Counted from the first letter of the stretch, positions 25,955 through 37,442 are shown. The stretch is 46,435 bases of DNA from Thiothrix sp. (GCA_020442915.1 JAGRJD010000015.1:1-46435), one strand, 5' to 3'. Made by a program: numbers and translations. Notes: generated by a model not told the origin, from the letters alone.

Positions 25955-26013
25955 AAAAAGCCTGCACCCACCCACCTACCCCTTACAGGCCAGTTGTGTC
26001 CCGGTGGCTTTTT
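25955..26013 (+). promoter_or_regulatory. Leader inverted repeat ahead of the DsrC-family gene, possible attenuator
   Basis: AAAAAGCC at 25955-25962 is perfectly complementary to GGCTTTTT at 26006-26013, ending in a T-run in the plus direction. An internal alternative pairing, GCCTG near 25960 with CAGGC at 25986-25990, uses the same left arm and would exclude the long stem. Forty nucleotides later the DsrC-family gene starts with a good GAGGAG ribosome site. The layout resembles a terminator/antiterminator leader, but loops are long and stability is uncertain. Confidence 0.35.
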
Positions 26014-26052
26014 GCTTATGGTGACAGGACTGAGCGAACCTGAGGAGTCACC

Positions 26053-26388
26053 ATGCAAACTACAGTCAATCACGTGGCGCGTGACAATGAAGGCTACCTG
26101 CTGGACCCGGAGGACTGGAACGAGGAACTGGCCCGGGCACTGGCCGGGGAGCTGTCACTGGCACTGGATGAGGAGCGGCGTGAAATCGTTTTGTTCGTGC
26201 GCAATTATTACGAGGAAAATGCCTCTGTCCCCGAGGCACGTCGGGTTCTCAGGCACATGAAGCAGCAATGGGGAGAGGAAAAGGCCACCCGCAAATACCT
26301 TTATTCACTGTTTCCGGGCGGTTACGGCCAGCAGGCCTGCAAGATTGCCGGGATGCGCAAACCCCTGAAGCTGATGCTGGATGTCTGA
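26053..26388 (+). CDS. DsrC/TusE-family protein lacking the penultimate cysteine
   Basis: This 111-aa protein aligns with DsrC/TusE throughout, with GYLLDPEDWNEELARALA, the RNYYEENASVPEARRVL helix region and the LFPGGYGQQACKIAG C-terminal arm. TusE passes persulfide sulfur to MnmA for tRNA thiolation, and DsrC acts in dissimilatory sulfur metabolism, both through a penultimate Cys. Here the arm ends in MRKPLKLMLDV with no such cysteine and about three extra residues. The only cysteine is Cys96, at the second DsrC cysteine position. It is probably not a canonical TusE and may be a regulatory or altered sulfur-binding variant. Its stop overlaps the next gene by 8 nt. Confidence 0.85.
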   Translation: MQTTVNHVARDNEGYLLDPEDWNEELARALAGELSLALDEERREIVLFVRNYYEENASVPEARRVLRHMKQQWGEEKATRKYLYSLFPGGYGQQACKIAGMRKPLKLMLDV

Positions 26389-26752
26389 ACCCGCCTGGCA
26401 GATACGCCATGCCAACACCATTCTTTACTGCCGCCACTGGCAGCGGACCGTGTACTTCTACCGCGAACAGCTGGGTCTGCCGGTACAGACCGCCAGACAC
26501 TGGTTTGTGGAATTCCGCCTGCATGACACCGCGACCCTGAGCGTGGCGGATGAGCAGCATGCCAGCATCAAAAGTGCAGGTGGACAGGGCCTGACCCTCA
26601 GCCTGAAAATCGATGACGTGGAAACCGTGCGGGCGGCGCTGCAGGCCGGCGGGCTGGACCCGACCCCGCTCAAGGCCCTCTGGGGTTCCAGGGTCTTTTA
26701 TGTCTTCGACCCGGAAGGCAACCGTATCGAGTTCTGGAGCGAAGGCGGGTAA
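26381..26752 (+). CDS. VOC-superfamily (glyoxalase/dioxygenase fold) protein
   Basis: The 123-aa protein has a single VOC module pair: HANTILYCRHWQRTVYFYREQLGL at the start and VFYVFDPEGNRIEFWSEG at the end, with a metal-ligand-type His and Glu at those ends. This fold serves glyoxalases, thiol transferases, extradiol dioxygenases and drug-binding proteins. Substrate is not evident. Its ATG overlaps the DsrC-family gene by 8 nt, so the two are co-translated; a shared thiol-related role is a guess. It ends 18 nt before the convergent comEC stop. Confidence 0.8.
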   Translation: MSEPAWQIRHANTILYCRHWQRTVYFYREQLGLPVQTARHWFVEFRLHDTATLSVADEQHASIKSAGGQGLTLSLKIDDVETVRAALQAGGLDPTPLKALWGSRVFYVFDPEGNRIEFWSEGG

Positions 26753-26770
26753 TCCCCTGCCCCCGCCCCC

Positions 26771-29143
26771 TTAATCCATCCAGAATCGCCGCCGCGCCAG
26801 GCGGTAGCCATGTACCTGCAAGCGCCCCTGCTCAGGCACTGTCCCCAGTGTCAGACTCAAGGCACCATCCTGAGCAGTGTTATAAAGCCGGATATGGTGA
26901 TCCCGATAACGCCGCAGAATGTCGGGGTGTGGGTGGCCATAACGGTTGGTGCGCCCGGCACTGATCAAGGCCACAGTGGGGCGTACCTGCCGGAGCAGGG
27001 CCGCCGTGGAAGAGGTCTTGCTGCCATGGTGCGGCACCAGCATCACATCGGCCTGCAACTGTGCCGGGGGGGTGGCCTGCAACAGGGCACGTTCCCCCCC
27101 GGCCTCGGTATCCGCCAGCAATAAGGCACTGTGCACGCCATTGCTGACGCGCAAGACACAGGAGCGCTCATTGTCAGCCCCGTCAGATGCCGGCACCAGA
27201 GGATACAGCACCTCGAACCGGACTCCGTCCCAGCGCCAGTGCTGGCCAGCCACGCATACCGATGCGAATCTGTCGCCGAATACCGCCGGATCAGAACCCA
27301 GCAGGCGTCCAGCCGGCATGGCATCCAGCAGACTCAGGGTACCGCCGCTGTGATCGGTATCGGCATGCGACACCATGAGCAGGTCCAGACGGGTCAGCCC
27401 CTGAGCCTGCAGCCATGGCAGCAATACCGCTGCCCCGGTATCAAAACGGTCGGAAAAACGTGCGCCGGTATCAAAGACCAGCACATGCTGCCGGGTCCGG
27501 ACCACCGCAGCCAGACCCTGACCGACATCCAGCACCGTGAGCTGGAACGTCCCCGGTGGCAGTGCCGGCAAGGACCAGAATCCCAGCGGCAGCAGCAGTA
27601 CCCCACCCAGCCAGCGGGCCGGAAAACCGGCAGGCAACAGCAGCAGGGTACTGCCACCCAGCGCCGCCAGCAGCCAGTACCAAGGTAGCTGTGGGAACGC
27701 AAAGGCCGCCCAGGGCAGCGCCGCCAGCCAGCCCAGCAGCTGCATCAATGCCTGCATCACGGTTGCCGCCTCCTGCCAGCACCAGCCCGTCAGGGCCGGT
27801 GACAGCGGCAGCAGCACCCCGCCCAGCAACAGGGCGGGCACCACCAGCAGGCTGACAACCGGAATGGCGATCAGGTTGGCCAGGGGAGATACCAGTGAAA
27901 CCTGCCCGAAAAACAGGACCGTCACCGGCAACATGAACAACGACAGCCCCAGCTGCAGAAACAGCATACGGGGCTTGTGCGCCCTGATCCGCCGGCGGCT
28001 GAGCCCATACAGCAGCGCCACACAACCGAAAGACAGCCAGAATCCGGAGCTCAGGCTGGCCAGCGGGTCGACCAGAATCACCGCCAGCAAAGCCAGCACG
28101 TAAATCCGGGAAAATGCCAGGGGCTGCCGCCACAGCCACCCGCCCAGCAAAACCAGTACCATCACCAGCGCCCGCACTGTCGGCAGGCTGAAACCGGCCA
28201 GGGCGGCATACAAGCAGGCACAACCCCCGCCACAGGCCATGGCGGCCAGTGCACGTGGGCAGTAAAGCCCCAGGCCCGGAAACAGCTGCCACAACAGCCA
28301 GACCGGGATCAGGCCCAGACCCACTGCCAGCCCGATATGCAGCCCGGAAATGGCCAGCAGGTGGCTGGTGCCGGTACGGCGCAGCACCTCCCAGACTTCG
28401 GCATCCACAGCCGCACGGTCCGCAACCCCCAATCCCTGCAGCAGGGCGGTGGCCTGACCGGCAGGAGCCAGCTCCCCGAGGGTATCCCGCAGGGACTGCC
28501 GCCAGCGTGCCAGACTGAAAGGGGAAGCAGCGGCCAGACGCCGGTTGTGATCCGAACGCCGGACATAACCGCTGCCATCCTGTCCCTCAAGCAACATCCA
28601 GCGCTCATAATCAAAACCGCCGGGGTTCATGAAACCCGTGGGACGGAAAGCCCGGATCAACAGTTGCCAGCGTTCACCGCTATAAAAATCAGCAGGATGG
28701 CCATGATACCAGCTTAATCTGAGCTTTCCTTGCCATGACACGGATTTTGGGTCAGTATTGCCAGCGTTTGCAGGCAGGAGAGACGAGCGATCAATGGCCA
28801 GTGTAAAGCGCAACCGTTCACCCTGCATTTCAGGAAGCTCCTGAATAATGCCCTCTACCAGCAGGTCCCTGCCCTCCCACTCCGGTGGCAAGCGGTTGTC
28901 AATGCGCACCTGGGCGACTGCCAGCGCGTATGACAGTCCGGCCAGCAGCATCCATGGCAACAGGACAGGGCCGCGCCAGTCTGGCCTGAGTAACGCGACT
29001 CCGGATGCCAAAAGCCCGATGAATAAAACCGGCAGAATCCAACCCCAACCCGGTAATTCGGTGAAGCAAGACAGGAACCCGGTTCCCGCACAGAAGCTCA
29101 AAGTCAGAGAACGCATGTTGTTTAACCGGTGGCTGATAACCAC
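26771..29143 (-). CDS. comEC: ComEC/Rec2 DNA uptake channel
   Basis: This 790-aa inner-membrane protein has the three-part ComEC layout. First is an N-terminal hydrophobic and OB-fold-like domain, then the Competence domain with many helices (GTSHLLAISGLHIGLAVGLG motif), and a C-terminal metallo-beta-lactamase-like domain (VSHADTDHSGG and VPHHGSKTSS). It translocates single-stranded DNA into the cytoplasm during transformation. The open frame begins at a GTG (29143) with no properly spaced ribosome site; an ATG at 29116 (MRSLTL) is an equal choice. It diverges from a DUF2062 gene only about 25-50 nt away. Confidence 0.93.
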   Translation of the reverse strand: MVISHRLNNMRSLTLSFCAGTGFLSCFTELPGWGWILPVLFIGLLASGVALLRPDWRGPVLLPWMLLAGLSYALAVAQVRIDNRLPPEWEGRDLLVEGIIQELPEMQGERLRFTLAIDRSSLLPANAGNTDPKSVSWQGKLRLSWYHGHPADFYSGERWQLLIRAFRPTGFMNPGGFDYERWMLLEGQDGSGYVRRSDHNRRLAAASPFSLARWRQSLRDTLGELAPAGQATALLQGLGVADRAAVDAEVWEVLRRTGTSHLLAISGLHIGLAVGLGLIPVWLLWQLFPGLGLYCPRALAAMACGGGCACLYAALAGFSLPTVRALVMVLVLLGGWLWRQPLAFSRIYVLALLAVILVDPLASLSSGFWLSFGCVALLYGLSRRRIRAHKPRMLFLQLGLSLFMLPVTVLFFGQVSLVSPLANLIAIPVVSLLVVPALLLGGVLLPLSPALTGWCWQEAATVMQALMQLLGWLAALPWAAFAFPQLPWYWLLAALGGSTLLLLPAGFPARWLGGVLLLPLGFWSLPALPPGTFQLTVLDVGQGLAAVVRTRQHVLVFDTGARFSDRFDTGAAVLLPWLQAQGLTRLDLLMVSHADTDHSGGTLSLLDAMPAGRLLGSDPAVFGDRFASVCVAGQHWRWDGVRFEVLYPLVPASDGADNERSCVLRVSNGVHSALLLADTEAGGERALLQATPPAQLQADVMLVPHHGSKTSSTAALLRQVRPTVALISAGRTNRYGHPHPDILRRYRDHHIRLYNTAQDGALSLTLGTVPEQGRLQVHGYRLARRRFWMD

Positions 29144-29166
29144 TCCCTGTTTTTCTTGATGAAATC

Positions 29167-29784
29167 ATGCCAAAACGTTTTTTCAAACAGTTTTCGCCCA
29201 ACCCGGAACAGATCAAGAGCAACCGGCTGCTGAGCTGCCTGGGCAAAACCCTGCTCATTCCCTCGCTGTGGCACTTCAACCGCCGTTCCGTTTCCGGTGC
29301 CTTCGGCATCGGCTGCTTCTGCATGTGGATACCCCTGCCCACCCAGAGCATCATTGCCGCCCTGTGCGCCATTCTGTTACGCTGCAACCTGCCCCTGTCG
29401 GTGGCGCTGGTCTACATCACCAACCCGATCACCATTCCGCCCCTGTTTTATTATGCCTACCGTCTGGGAGGCTGGTTGCTGAATGAACCGCCGGTTGACT
29501 TTCAGCTCAGCCTGGAAGGGTTGAAAAACATCATGGCCCAGATCTGGGAACCCCTGCTGCTGGGATGCGGCATCATGGCCGTGGTTTCAGGCCTTCTGGG
29601 CTATTACGGCATTCACCTGTTCTGGCGCCTGCACCTCCGTCGCCGGATTCAGGAACGACGCCAGCGTCAGCACGAAAAAAAACGCCGGGCACTGGAAAAC
29701 ACCTTTGCCGGTGCCGGAGCCGGCCCGCACAGGACGCAACCACAGAAGCCGCCGGAAACCGCTGAACCGGCACCACGGAATTAA
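29167..29784 (+). CDS. DUF2062 inner-membrane protein
   Basis: This 205-aa protein matches the DUF2062 family: an N-terminal LWHFNRRSVSGAFGIGCFCMWIPLPTQ-type segment, two to three hydrophobic helices with VYITNPITIPPLFYYAYRLG, and a basic, Ala/Pro-rich cytoplasmic tail. The family is widespread in proteobacteria without an assigned function. It is often found beside comEC, as here, with the two genes diverging over a short region that must hold both promoters. Confidence 0.85.
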   Translation: MPKRFFKQFSPNPEQIKSNRLLSCLGKTLLIPSLWHFNRRSVSGAFGIGCFCMWIPLPTQSIIAALCAILLRCNLPLSVALVYITNPITIPPLFYYAYRLGGWLLNEPPVDFQLSLEGLKNIMAQIWEPLLLGCGIMAVVSGLLGYYGIHLFWRLHLRRRIQERRQRQHEKKRRALENTFAGAGAGPHRTQPQKPPETAEPAPRN

Positions 29785-29809
29785 AGCCGTGGCTTGAGGT
29801 TCGCCGGCA

Positions 29810-32769
<2,960 letters not shown>

Positions 32770-32835
32770 GACGGTTGCGGACACATCGCAAATTCCGCAC
32801 CTGGCCCAAACACGCGCCGGATGCGGAATCAAAAG

Positions 32836-32855
32836 CGCCTTATCTGGCGACTTTT
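32836..32855. terminator. Weak bidirectional hairpin between ligA and the TerB-like gene
   Basis: CGCC at 32836-32839 pairs with GGCG at 32846-32849; T-tracts flank it on both strands (ACTTTTT to the right, TTTT on the minus strand). It overlaps the stop codon of the convergent TerB-like gene. The 4-bp stem is short. A longer repeat, ATTCCGC near 32791 with GCGGAAT near 32823, could add to it. Confidence 0.35.
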
Positions 32856-33052
32856 TCACAGTCAGCGATCAGGTCATCAAGCGCCTTGACGCTGGACCTG
32901 GCTTCTGCCTTGATTTCACGCAGAAACTCAAGCTCGCTCTTGTTGGCACTGCCATCGGCCAGGATGATGGCCCGCAGGATATCGACTTCCTTGATGCTGA
33001 TGTGCCCGTCACCCAGGGCACAGACTTTTGCGACTTGACGCCATTCGGCCAT
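32840..33052 (-). CDS. Small TerB-like helical protein
   Basis: The 70-aa protein begins at an ATG with AGGAGT nine bases upstream. It is mostly helical and resembles the core of TerB/DjlA-type domains (HISIKEVDILRAIILADGSANKSELEFLREI, with acidic residues spaced as in metal-binding TerB). It has two cysteines and no signal peptide. It follows the phosphofructokinase-family gene on the same strand, 98 nt away, and may be its operon tail or a separate unit. Function unknown. Confidence 0.65.
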   Translation of the reverse strand: MAEWRQVAKVCALGDGHISIKEVDILRAIILADGSANKSELEFLREIKAEARSSVKALDDLIADCEKVAR

Positions 33053-33150
33053 AAAACGACTCCTGTATTTTCATATTGTTACATGAGGTGAGCGGCCATT
33101 TGACCCGCCCGCTGCCATTATGGGTGCTTGGAGCACACGAAACAACCACC

Positions 33151-34461
33151 TCAGTCCAGCAATCGGGGCTGGCCGGTATTTTCCAGTACACTGAACCACA
33201 ACTCCCCGTGCGGATTGACCTGACTGGTGCGCCCCTTGAGAGCCTGCATCGGAATGTGCACCAGACGCCCGTTCCAGTTGCCGATCAGCAGGCCACCCTT
33301 GCCGGCCATGGCGGCATGCACGGCGGCACGTGCCAGCTGGTCACAATACAGCTGGTCGGAGGCATTCGGGGCGGCAGCGCGGATCAGGTAGCTGGGCTCG
33401 ATGTATTTCATGGCACAACGCAGGTTCCGGCTGTGGAAGTGCTCGGTGATGCGCTGCTTCAGGCAGGCCCCGATGTCCCCGAGGTGCGGGTTCCCGGATG
33501 CGTCAGTGCCCTGACCGGCCACCAGGTGCTGACCGGCACCTTCCGCCACCACCACCACGGCATGGTTACGTTCATGCAGACGCTTTTCCAGCAGGGCCAG
33601 CAGGCCGTTGGGGCCCTCAAGCTGGAACGGAACCTCCGGAATCAGGCAGGCATTGGCATTGCCGGATGCGACACAGGCGGTGGCGGCAATGAAACCGGCG
33701 GCCCGCCCCATGAGCTTCACCAGCCCGATACCGTGCGGCATGCCGTTGGCCTCCACCTCGGCGGCATTGATGGCCTTGACCGCCTCGGCCACGGCGGTAT
33801 CAAACCCGAAGGTACGCCGCACCCAGGGAATGTCGTTGTCGATGGTTTTGGGGATGCCGACCACGGCGATCTGCAGCCGGCGGCGGCGGATTTCCTCCCA
33901 CAGTGCCGTACCGCCACGCATGCTGCCGTCGCCACCGATCACAAACAGCATGTCAATGCCACGTCGCTCCAGGTTGTCGACCAGCTCCGCCGTGGGCGGG
34001 GTACCGCGTGAAGAGCCGAGTATGGTCCCGCCCCTGCCGTTGATGGCGGAGACCCGTGCCGGTGTCAGCATGATGGACTCCTGAGCGGCATTTCCCAGCC
34101 CCTGATAACCGAAACGGATACCGAGCACCTGCCGGCAGTCATACAGGTACCAGAGCTGCATCACCAGCCCGCGGATCACGGCATTGAGGCCGGGACAGAG
34201 GCCGCCACAGGTGACAATGGCGGCCCGTACCCTGCCGGTATCGAAAAACACCTGCGCGCGCGGCCCGGCCAGCTCCATCGTCGCTGCTGCCGCAGGTGCA
34301 TGATCAGGCTCGATGCGGCAGTCGAACTCCGGCTGTACCAGCAGGCATTCATTATCGCTGCGGTAACGCACCTCCATGATGCGCTGCAACGGGCTGGGGA
34401 AACGCCGTTCCCCCAGCTGTTCAATACTGAAATCCGGCTCCGGCAGTCCTTCTGCTTCCAT
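33151..34461 (-). CDS. Phosphofructokinase-family enzyme
   Basis: This 436-aa protein has the PFK fold: GGLCPGLNAVIRGLV near the start of the catalytic part, GRGGTILGSSRG, GGDGSMRGG for the phosphoryl-donor site, PKTIDNDI for fructose-6-phosphate/catalysis, and MGRAAGF. A roughly 95-residue N-terminal extension precedes it. GGDG (Gly) is typical of ATP-using enzymes, while PKTIDND (Lys) is typical of the PPi/Clade X group; plants and several bacteria combine the two. ATP use is therefore probable but not certain. CGGAGGA precedes the ATG. It lies in an operon 12 nt after a glycerophosphodiesterase. Confidence 0.9.
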   Translation of the reverse strand: MEAEGLPEPDFSIEQLGERRFPSPLQRIMEVRYRSDNECLLVQPEFDCRIEPDHAPAAAATMELAGPRAQVFFDTGRVRAAIVTCGGLCPGLNAVIRGLVMQLWYLYDCRQVLGIRFGYQGLGNAAQESIMLTPARVSAINGRGGTILGSSRGTPPTAELVDNLERRGIDMLFVIGGDGSMRGGTALWEEIRRRRLQIAVVGIPKTIDNDIPWVRRTFGFDTAVAEAVKAINAAEVEANGMPHGIGLVKLMGRAAGFIAATACVASGNANACLIPEVPFQLEGPNGLLALLEKRLHERNHAVVVVAEGAGQHLVAGQGTDASGNPHLGDIGACLKQRITEHFHSRNLRCAMKYIEPSYLIRAAAPNASDQLYCDQLARAAVHAAMAGKGGLLIGNWNGRLVHIPMQALKGRTSQVNPHGELWFSVLENTGQPRLLD

Positions 34462-34473
34462 GATGTCCTCCGT

Positions 34474-35262
34474 TCAGGGGTAACGCAGCATCAGGCCACG
34501 GCCATCAGGTTGCGGGTCCGTTCCGGCCAGACCGCGCCAGCCATGGCGGGTATCGGGCTGGTCAAAGGCGTTCAGCACCCGCTCCGGGTAATTGCAGAAC
34601 ACCCCGTCCACCGCCAGGGCAGCCATCCGCGCCAGTTCGTCCACCTCATTTACGGTATAGGCACAGACCAGCAGCCCGCGTGCATGTGCATCTTCGACAA
34701 ACCGCCGGTCCAGCATGTCATGGCCGGGGTTGACCGTCACTGCCTTGAGGTCCGAGGCAAAACGCGCATCATCCAGCGGCAGGCCGTAACACAGGGCGCC
34801 CAGTGCCAGTTCCGGGTCCAGCATGGCAGCCTGCTGCAGCTCACGGTGATTGAAGGAGGAAAGCAGGAACTGCGACTTGTGCCAGCGGCAGCCGGGCTGT
34901 GCCAGTAACGCCTGCAGGAAGGCAGTGACCGGGGCGGCGGTACCTGCGCCCTTGAGCTCGATGTTCAGCAATGACCGCCCGGCAATCAGCTCACACACCT
35001 CGGCCAGGGTCGGAATCCGCTCCCCCTCCCCGGCGTCCAGTGCACGCAGCCCGGACAGTGCCTGATCCTGCAGCCGGCCCCGGCCATTGGTGGTGCGCTC
35101 CAGACGGTCATCGTGAAAGACCAGCAGCTCCCCGTCCACGGCATACACATCCAGCTCAATGGCCGGCGCACCGAGTTCCAGAGCCTTGCGGAAAGCGGCC
35201 AGGGTATTCTCCGGGGCATGCCCCATGGCTCCCCGGTGCGCGATGCAGAGTAGCGAAGGCAT
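34474..35262 (-). CDS. Glycerophosphodiester phosphodiesterase
   Basis: The start is the ATG at 35262, backed by AAGGAGA; the longer open frame upstream is a shadow of the aminotransferase gene. The 262-aa TIM-barrel protein has the GDPD signature HRG (His9, Arg10), Glu18 in PENT, metal ligands Glu36 and Asp38 in ELDV, and His50-Asp51. It hydrolyses glycerophosphodiesters to glycerol-3-phosphate and an alcohol. There is no signal peptide, so it resembles cytoplasmic UgpQ more than periplasmic GlpQ. It is 16 nt downstream of the aminotransferase gene. Confidence 0.92.
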   Translation of the reverse strand: MPSLLCIAHRGAMGHAPENTLAAFRKALELGAPAIELDVYAVDGELLVFHDDRLERTTNGRGRLQDQALSGLRALDAGEGERIPTLAEVCELIAGRSLLNIELKGAGTAAPVTAFLQALLAQPGCRWHKSQFLLSSFNHRELQQAAMLDPELALGALCYGLPLDDARFASDLKAVTVNPGHDMLDRRFVEDAHARGLLVCAYTVNEVDELARMAALAVDGVFCNYPERVLNAFDQPDTRHGWRGLAGTDPQPDGRGLMLRYP

Positions 35263-35278
35263 GGTCGGTTTCTCCTTG

Positions 35279-36439
35279 TTACCCGAAGACGTGCTGCAAC
35301 CGTTCCAGCGCATCTTCCACCCGGCTTTTCGGGGTCGCGAAATTGAAACGCAGGCAGTTTTCGCCCCCGCTGCCGAAGGTGCTGCCGTGGCTGGCGGCGA
35401 TACCGGCCTCCTGCTGCACCTTATGCTGCACCTGGGCCGGAGTGAGACCGGTGCCGCTAAAGTCGACCCAGGCCAGATAGGTGGCAGCCATTGCCATGGA
35501 GCGGAATCCCGGTACGGCGTTGATACCGGCATCGAACAGACGCCGGTTGGCATCCAGATACGGAATCAGGGCTTCCAGCCACGCTTCACCCTGCTGGTAG
35601 GCCGCCGTGGCCATCAGTACCCCAAAGCGGTTGGGCGAAGTGCCGGAAGCCAGATGGGCTACCTTGAAGCGTGTCAGCAACGCCGGATTTTCAATGATCA
35701 CGTTACCGGTCAGGCCGCCGGCGATATTGAAGGTCTTGGTGGTGGCCGTGAGCATCACCAGCTGCGCCCGGATGGCAGGGTCCGCCAGTGCCATCGGAAT
35801 GTGTTTGTGGCCGGGATAAACCAGATCATGGTGAATTTCATCGGAGACCAGCAGCAGCTCATGGGCCACACAGAAATCCGCCAGCTGTTTGAGTTCCTCC
35901 CGGCTCCAGACCCGTCCGCCCGGATTGTGTGGTGAACACAGGATCACCATTTTTTCGTGACCACGCAGCCGGGCCGCCAGTGTTTCCAGGTCCATTTCAT
36001 AACGCCCGTTGCGGTGCACCAGCGGTGATTCCACCACTTCACGCCGGTTGGCACGGATGGTGCGGGCAAAGGCATGATAGACCGGTGTGAACAGGATCAC
36101 ACCATCGCCTTCAGCCGTGAAGGCCTGCAGGCACAGGGCGGTACCGGCCACCAGCCCGTGCACGGTCATGATCCAGTCCGGGTCCACTGACCAGCCATGG
36201 CGGCGCTGCATCCAGCTGCTGATGGCGGCCTTGTGCGCGCTTTCATCCCCGAAATAGCCATGCACCCCGTGCGCCACCGCCTGTGCCAGGGCCTCGTTCA
36301 CGGCCGGTGGCGGTCTGAAGTCCATGTCGGCCACCCACATGGCCAGACCGCTGTCCGGCGAGACGCCATACAAAGGCTCCAGCAGGTCCCACTTCAGGGA
36401 GTGGGTATGGCGGCGGTCGATCAGTTCATTGAAATCCAT
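35279..36439 (-). CDS. PatB/MalY-type PLP-dependent lyase/aminotransferase
   Basis: This 386-aa fold-type I PLP enzyme belongs to the MalY/PatB group of cystathionine beta-lyases: WVADMDFRPPPAVNEAL at the start, CSPHNPGGRVW, SDEIHHDLV and the PLP-binding Lys235 in TTKTFNIAGG. These enzymes cleave C-S bonds in cystathionine or cysteine conjugates. It is the first gene of a minus-strand operon with GDPD and a PFK-family gene. An AAGGT-like site precedes the ATG. The link to sugar-phosphate enzymes is not explained by known pathways. Confidence 0.9.
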   Translation of the reverse strand: MDFNELIDRRHTHSLKWDLLEPLYGVSPDSGLAMWVADMDFRPPPAVNEALAQAVAHGVHGYFGDESAHKAAISSWMQRRHGWSVDPDWIMTVHGLVAGTALCLQAFTAEGDGVILFTPVYHAFARTIRANRREVVESPLVHRNGRYEMDLETLAARLRGHEKMVILCSPHNPGGRVWSREELKQLADFCVAHELLLVSDEIHHDLVYPGHKHIPMALADPAIRAQLVMLTATTKTFNIAGGLTGNVIIENPALLTRFKVAHLASGTSPNRFGVLMATAAYQQGEAWLEALIPYLDANRRLFDAGINAVPGFRSMAMAATYLAWVDFSGTGLTPAQVQHKVQQEAGIAASHGSTFGSGGENCLRFNFATPKSRVEDALERLQHVFG

Positions 36440-36518
36440 GGCAGTACCTTGCAGGCGGGAAAAACAGTGCCGTCAAGTTACCGCAAGCCTGCGGCACTTG
36501 GCAAGGCAGGCAGGGTAC

Positions 36519-37442
36519 TTACCCCGGTACCCGTGCTGCCGCCCACGCCCCGCTGACCAGCAGCTCCCCCACAACCTCCTTCAGCACCCCGGACACCACT
36601 GCCTGCACCCGCGTCACCGGGCGGTTGCTCACGTGCATCAGCCAGGCGCCGCGCCACAGACCCGGTGCACTGATGCGGCGGGCCAGCAACCGCCCCTCCC
36701 CGACCTCCTGTGCCACCGCATGCCGTGGCAGGATGGAGGCCCCGTAACCTGCGGCCACCAGCCGCTTGATACTGCGGTAGGAGTCGATTTCCAGCGCAAT
36801 GGGTGGACGAATGTCCAGCGGCTGCAACACCGCATCAATGGTCATGCGCAAACCGTGTTCAGGACTCGGCAGCACCAGTGCCACATCCGCCAGCGCCGCC
36901 AGCGGCATCTCCGCCCGGTTTGCGGCCCCCGGCGGAAACACAAGCACCAGCTCCTCCTCCAGCAGCTGCTCCGCCACCATGCCCGGCTGTGCGGGACGGG
37001 TGTAAAGCACCGCCAGATCCACCCGCCCCTCAGCCAGCCATTGCGCCACAAAGCCGCTCATGGCCTCGGCAATGTTCAGGGTGATGCGCGGGTAACGCTG
37101 CCGGAGCCGCTGGATCAGCGGCAGGGTGATGATATCGCCGATGGTACCGGGCAGCCCGATGCGCAGCTGCCCGGACGGATCATTTTCCAGGTTGCGGATT
37201 TCGTCTTCCGTGCGTGCCATCTCATTCAGGATCAGGCGCGCACGCCGGGTCAGCAGCTCCCCCGCCTCCGTAGGCCGCACCCCGGTGGAGCCACGAAACA
37301 GCAGCCGGGCTCCCAGGTGCTCTTCCATATTGCGCAGGTGAAAAGACAGTGCCGGCTGGGCCACGTGCAGGGTTTCCGAAGCCCTGGTGAGCGAGCCCTG
37401 CTCAACGATTTCAAGAAAATAGCGTAACTGTCGAAGGTCCAT
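36519..37442 (-). CDS. LysR-family regulator beside the itaconate-type cluster
   Basis: The start is set at MDLRQLRYF (37442), where LysR proteins normally begin; the frame extends 13 codons upstream. The 307-aa protein has the N-terminal helix-turn-helix (SLTRASETLHVAQPALSFHLRNME) and a C-terminal effector-binding domain. It is closest in style to the Nac/CbbR-like group. It diverges from a four-gene acyl-CoA operon, the classic layout for a LysR activator with its target. By position it would sense itaconate or a CoA derivative (as RipR/ItcR-type regulators do). This is inference. Confidence 0.9.
   Translation of the reverse strand: MDLRQLRYFLEIVEQGSLTRASETLHVAQPALSFHLRNMEEHLGARLLFRGSTGVRPTEAGELLTRRARLILNEMARTEDEIRNLENDPSGQLRIGLPGTIGDIITLPLIQRLRQRYPRITLNIAEAMSGFVAQWLAEGRVDLAVLYTRPAQPGMVAEQLLEEELVLVFPPGAANRAEMPLAALADVALVLPSPEHGLRMTIDAVLQPLDIRPPIALEIDSYRSIKRLVAAGYGASILPRHAVAQEVGEGRLLARRISAPGLWRGAWLMHVSNRPVTRVQAVVSGVLKEVVGELLVSGAWAAARVPG

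Noticed and set aside
34474..35553. 359-codon version of the glycerophosphodiesterase
   Set aside because: The first 97 codons are a shadow of the PLP-enzyme gene; a strong ribosome site and the family start fit the ATG at 35262.
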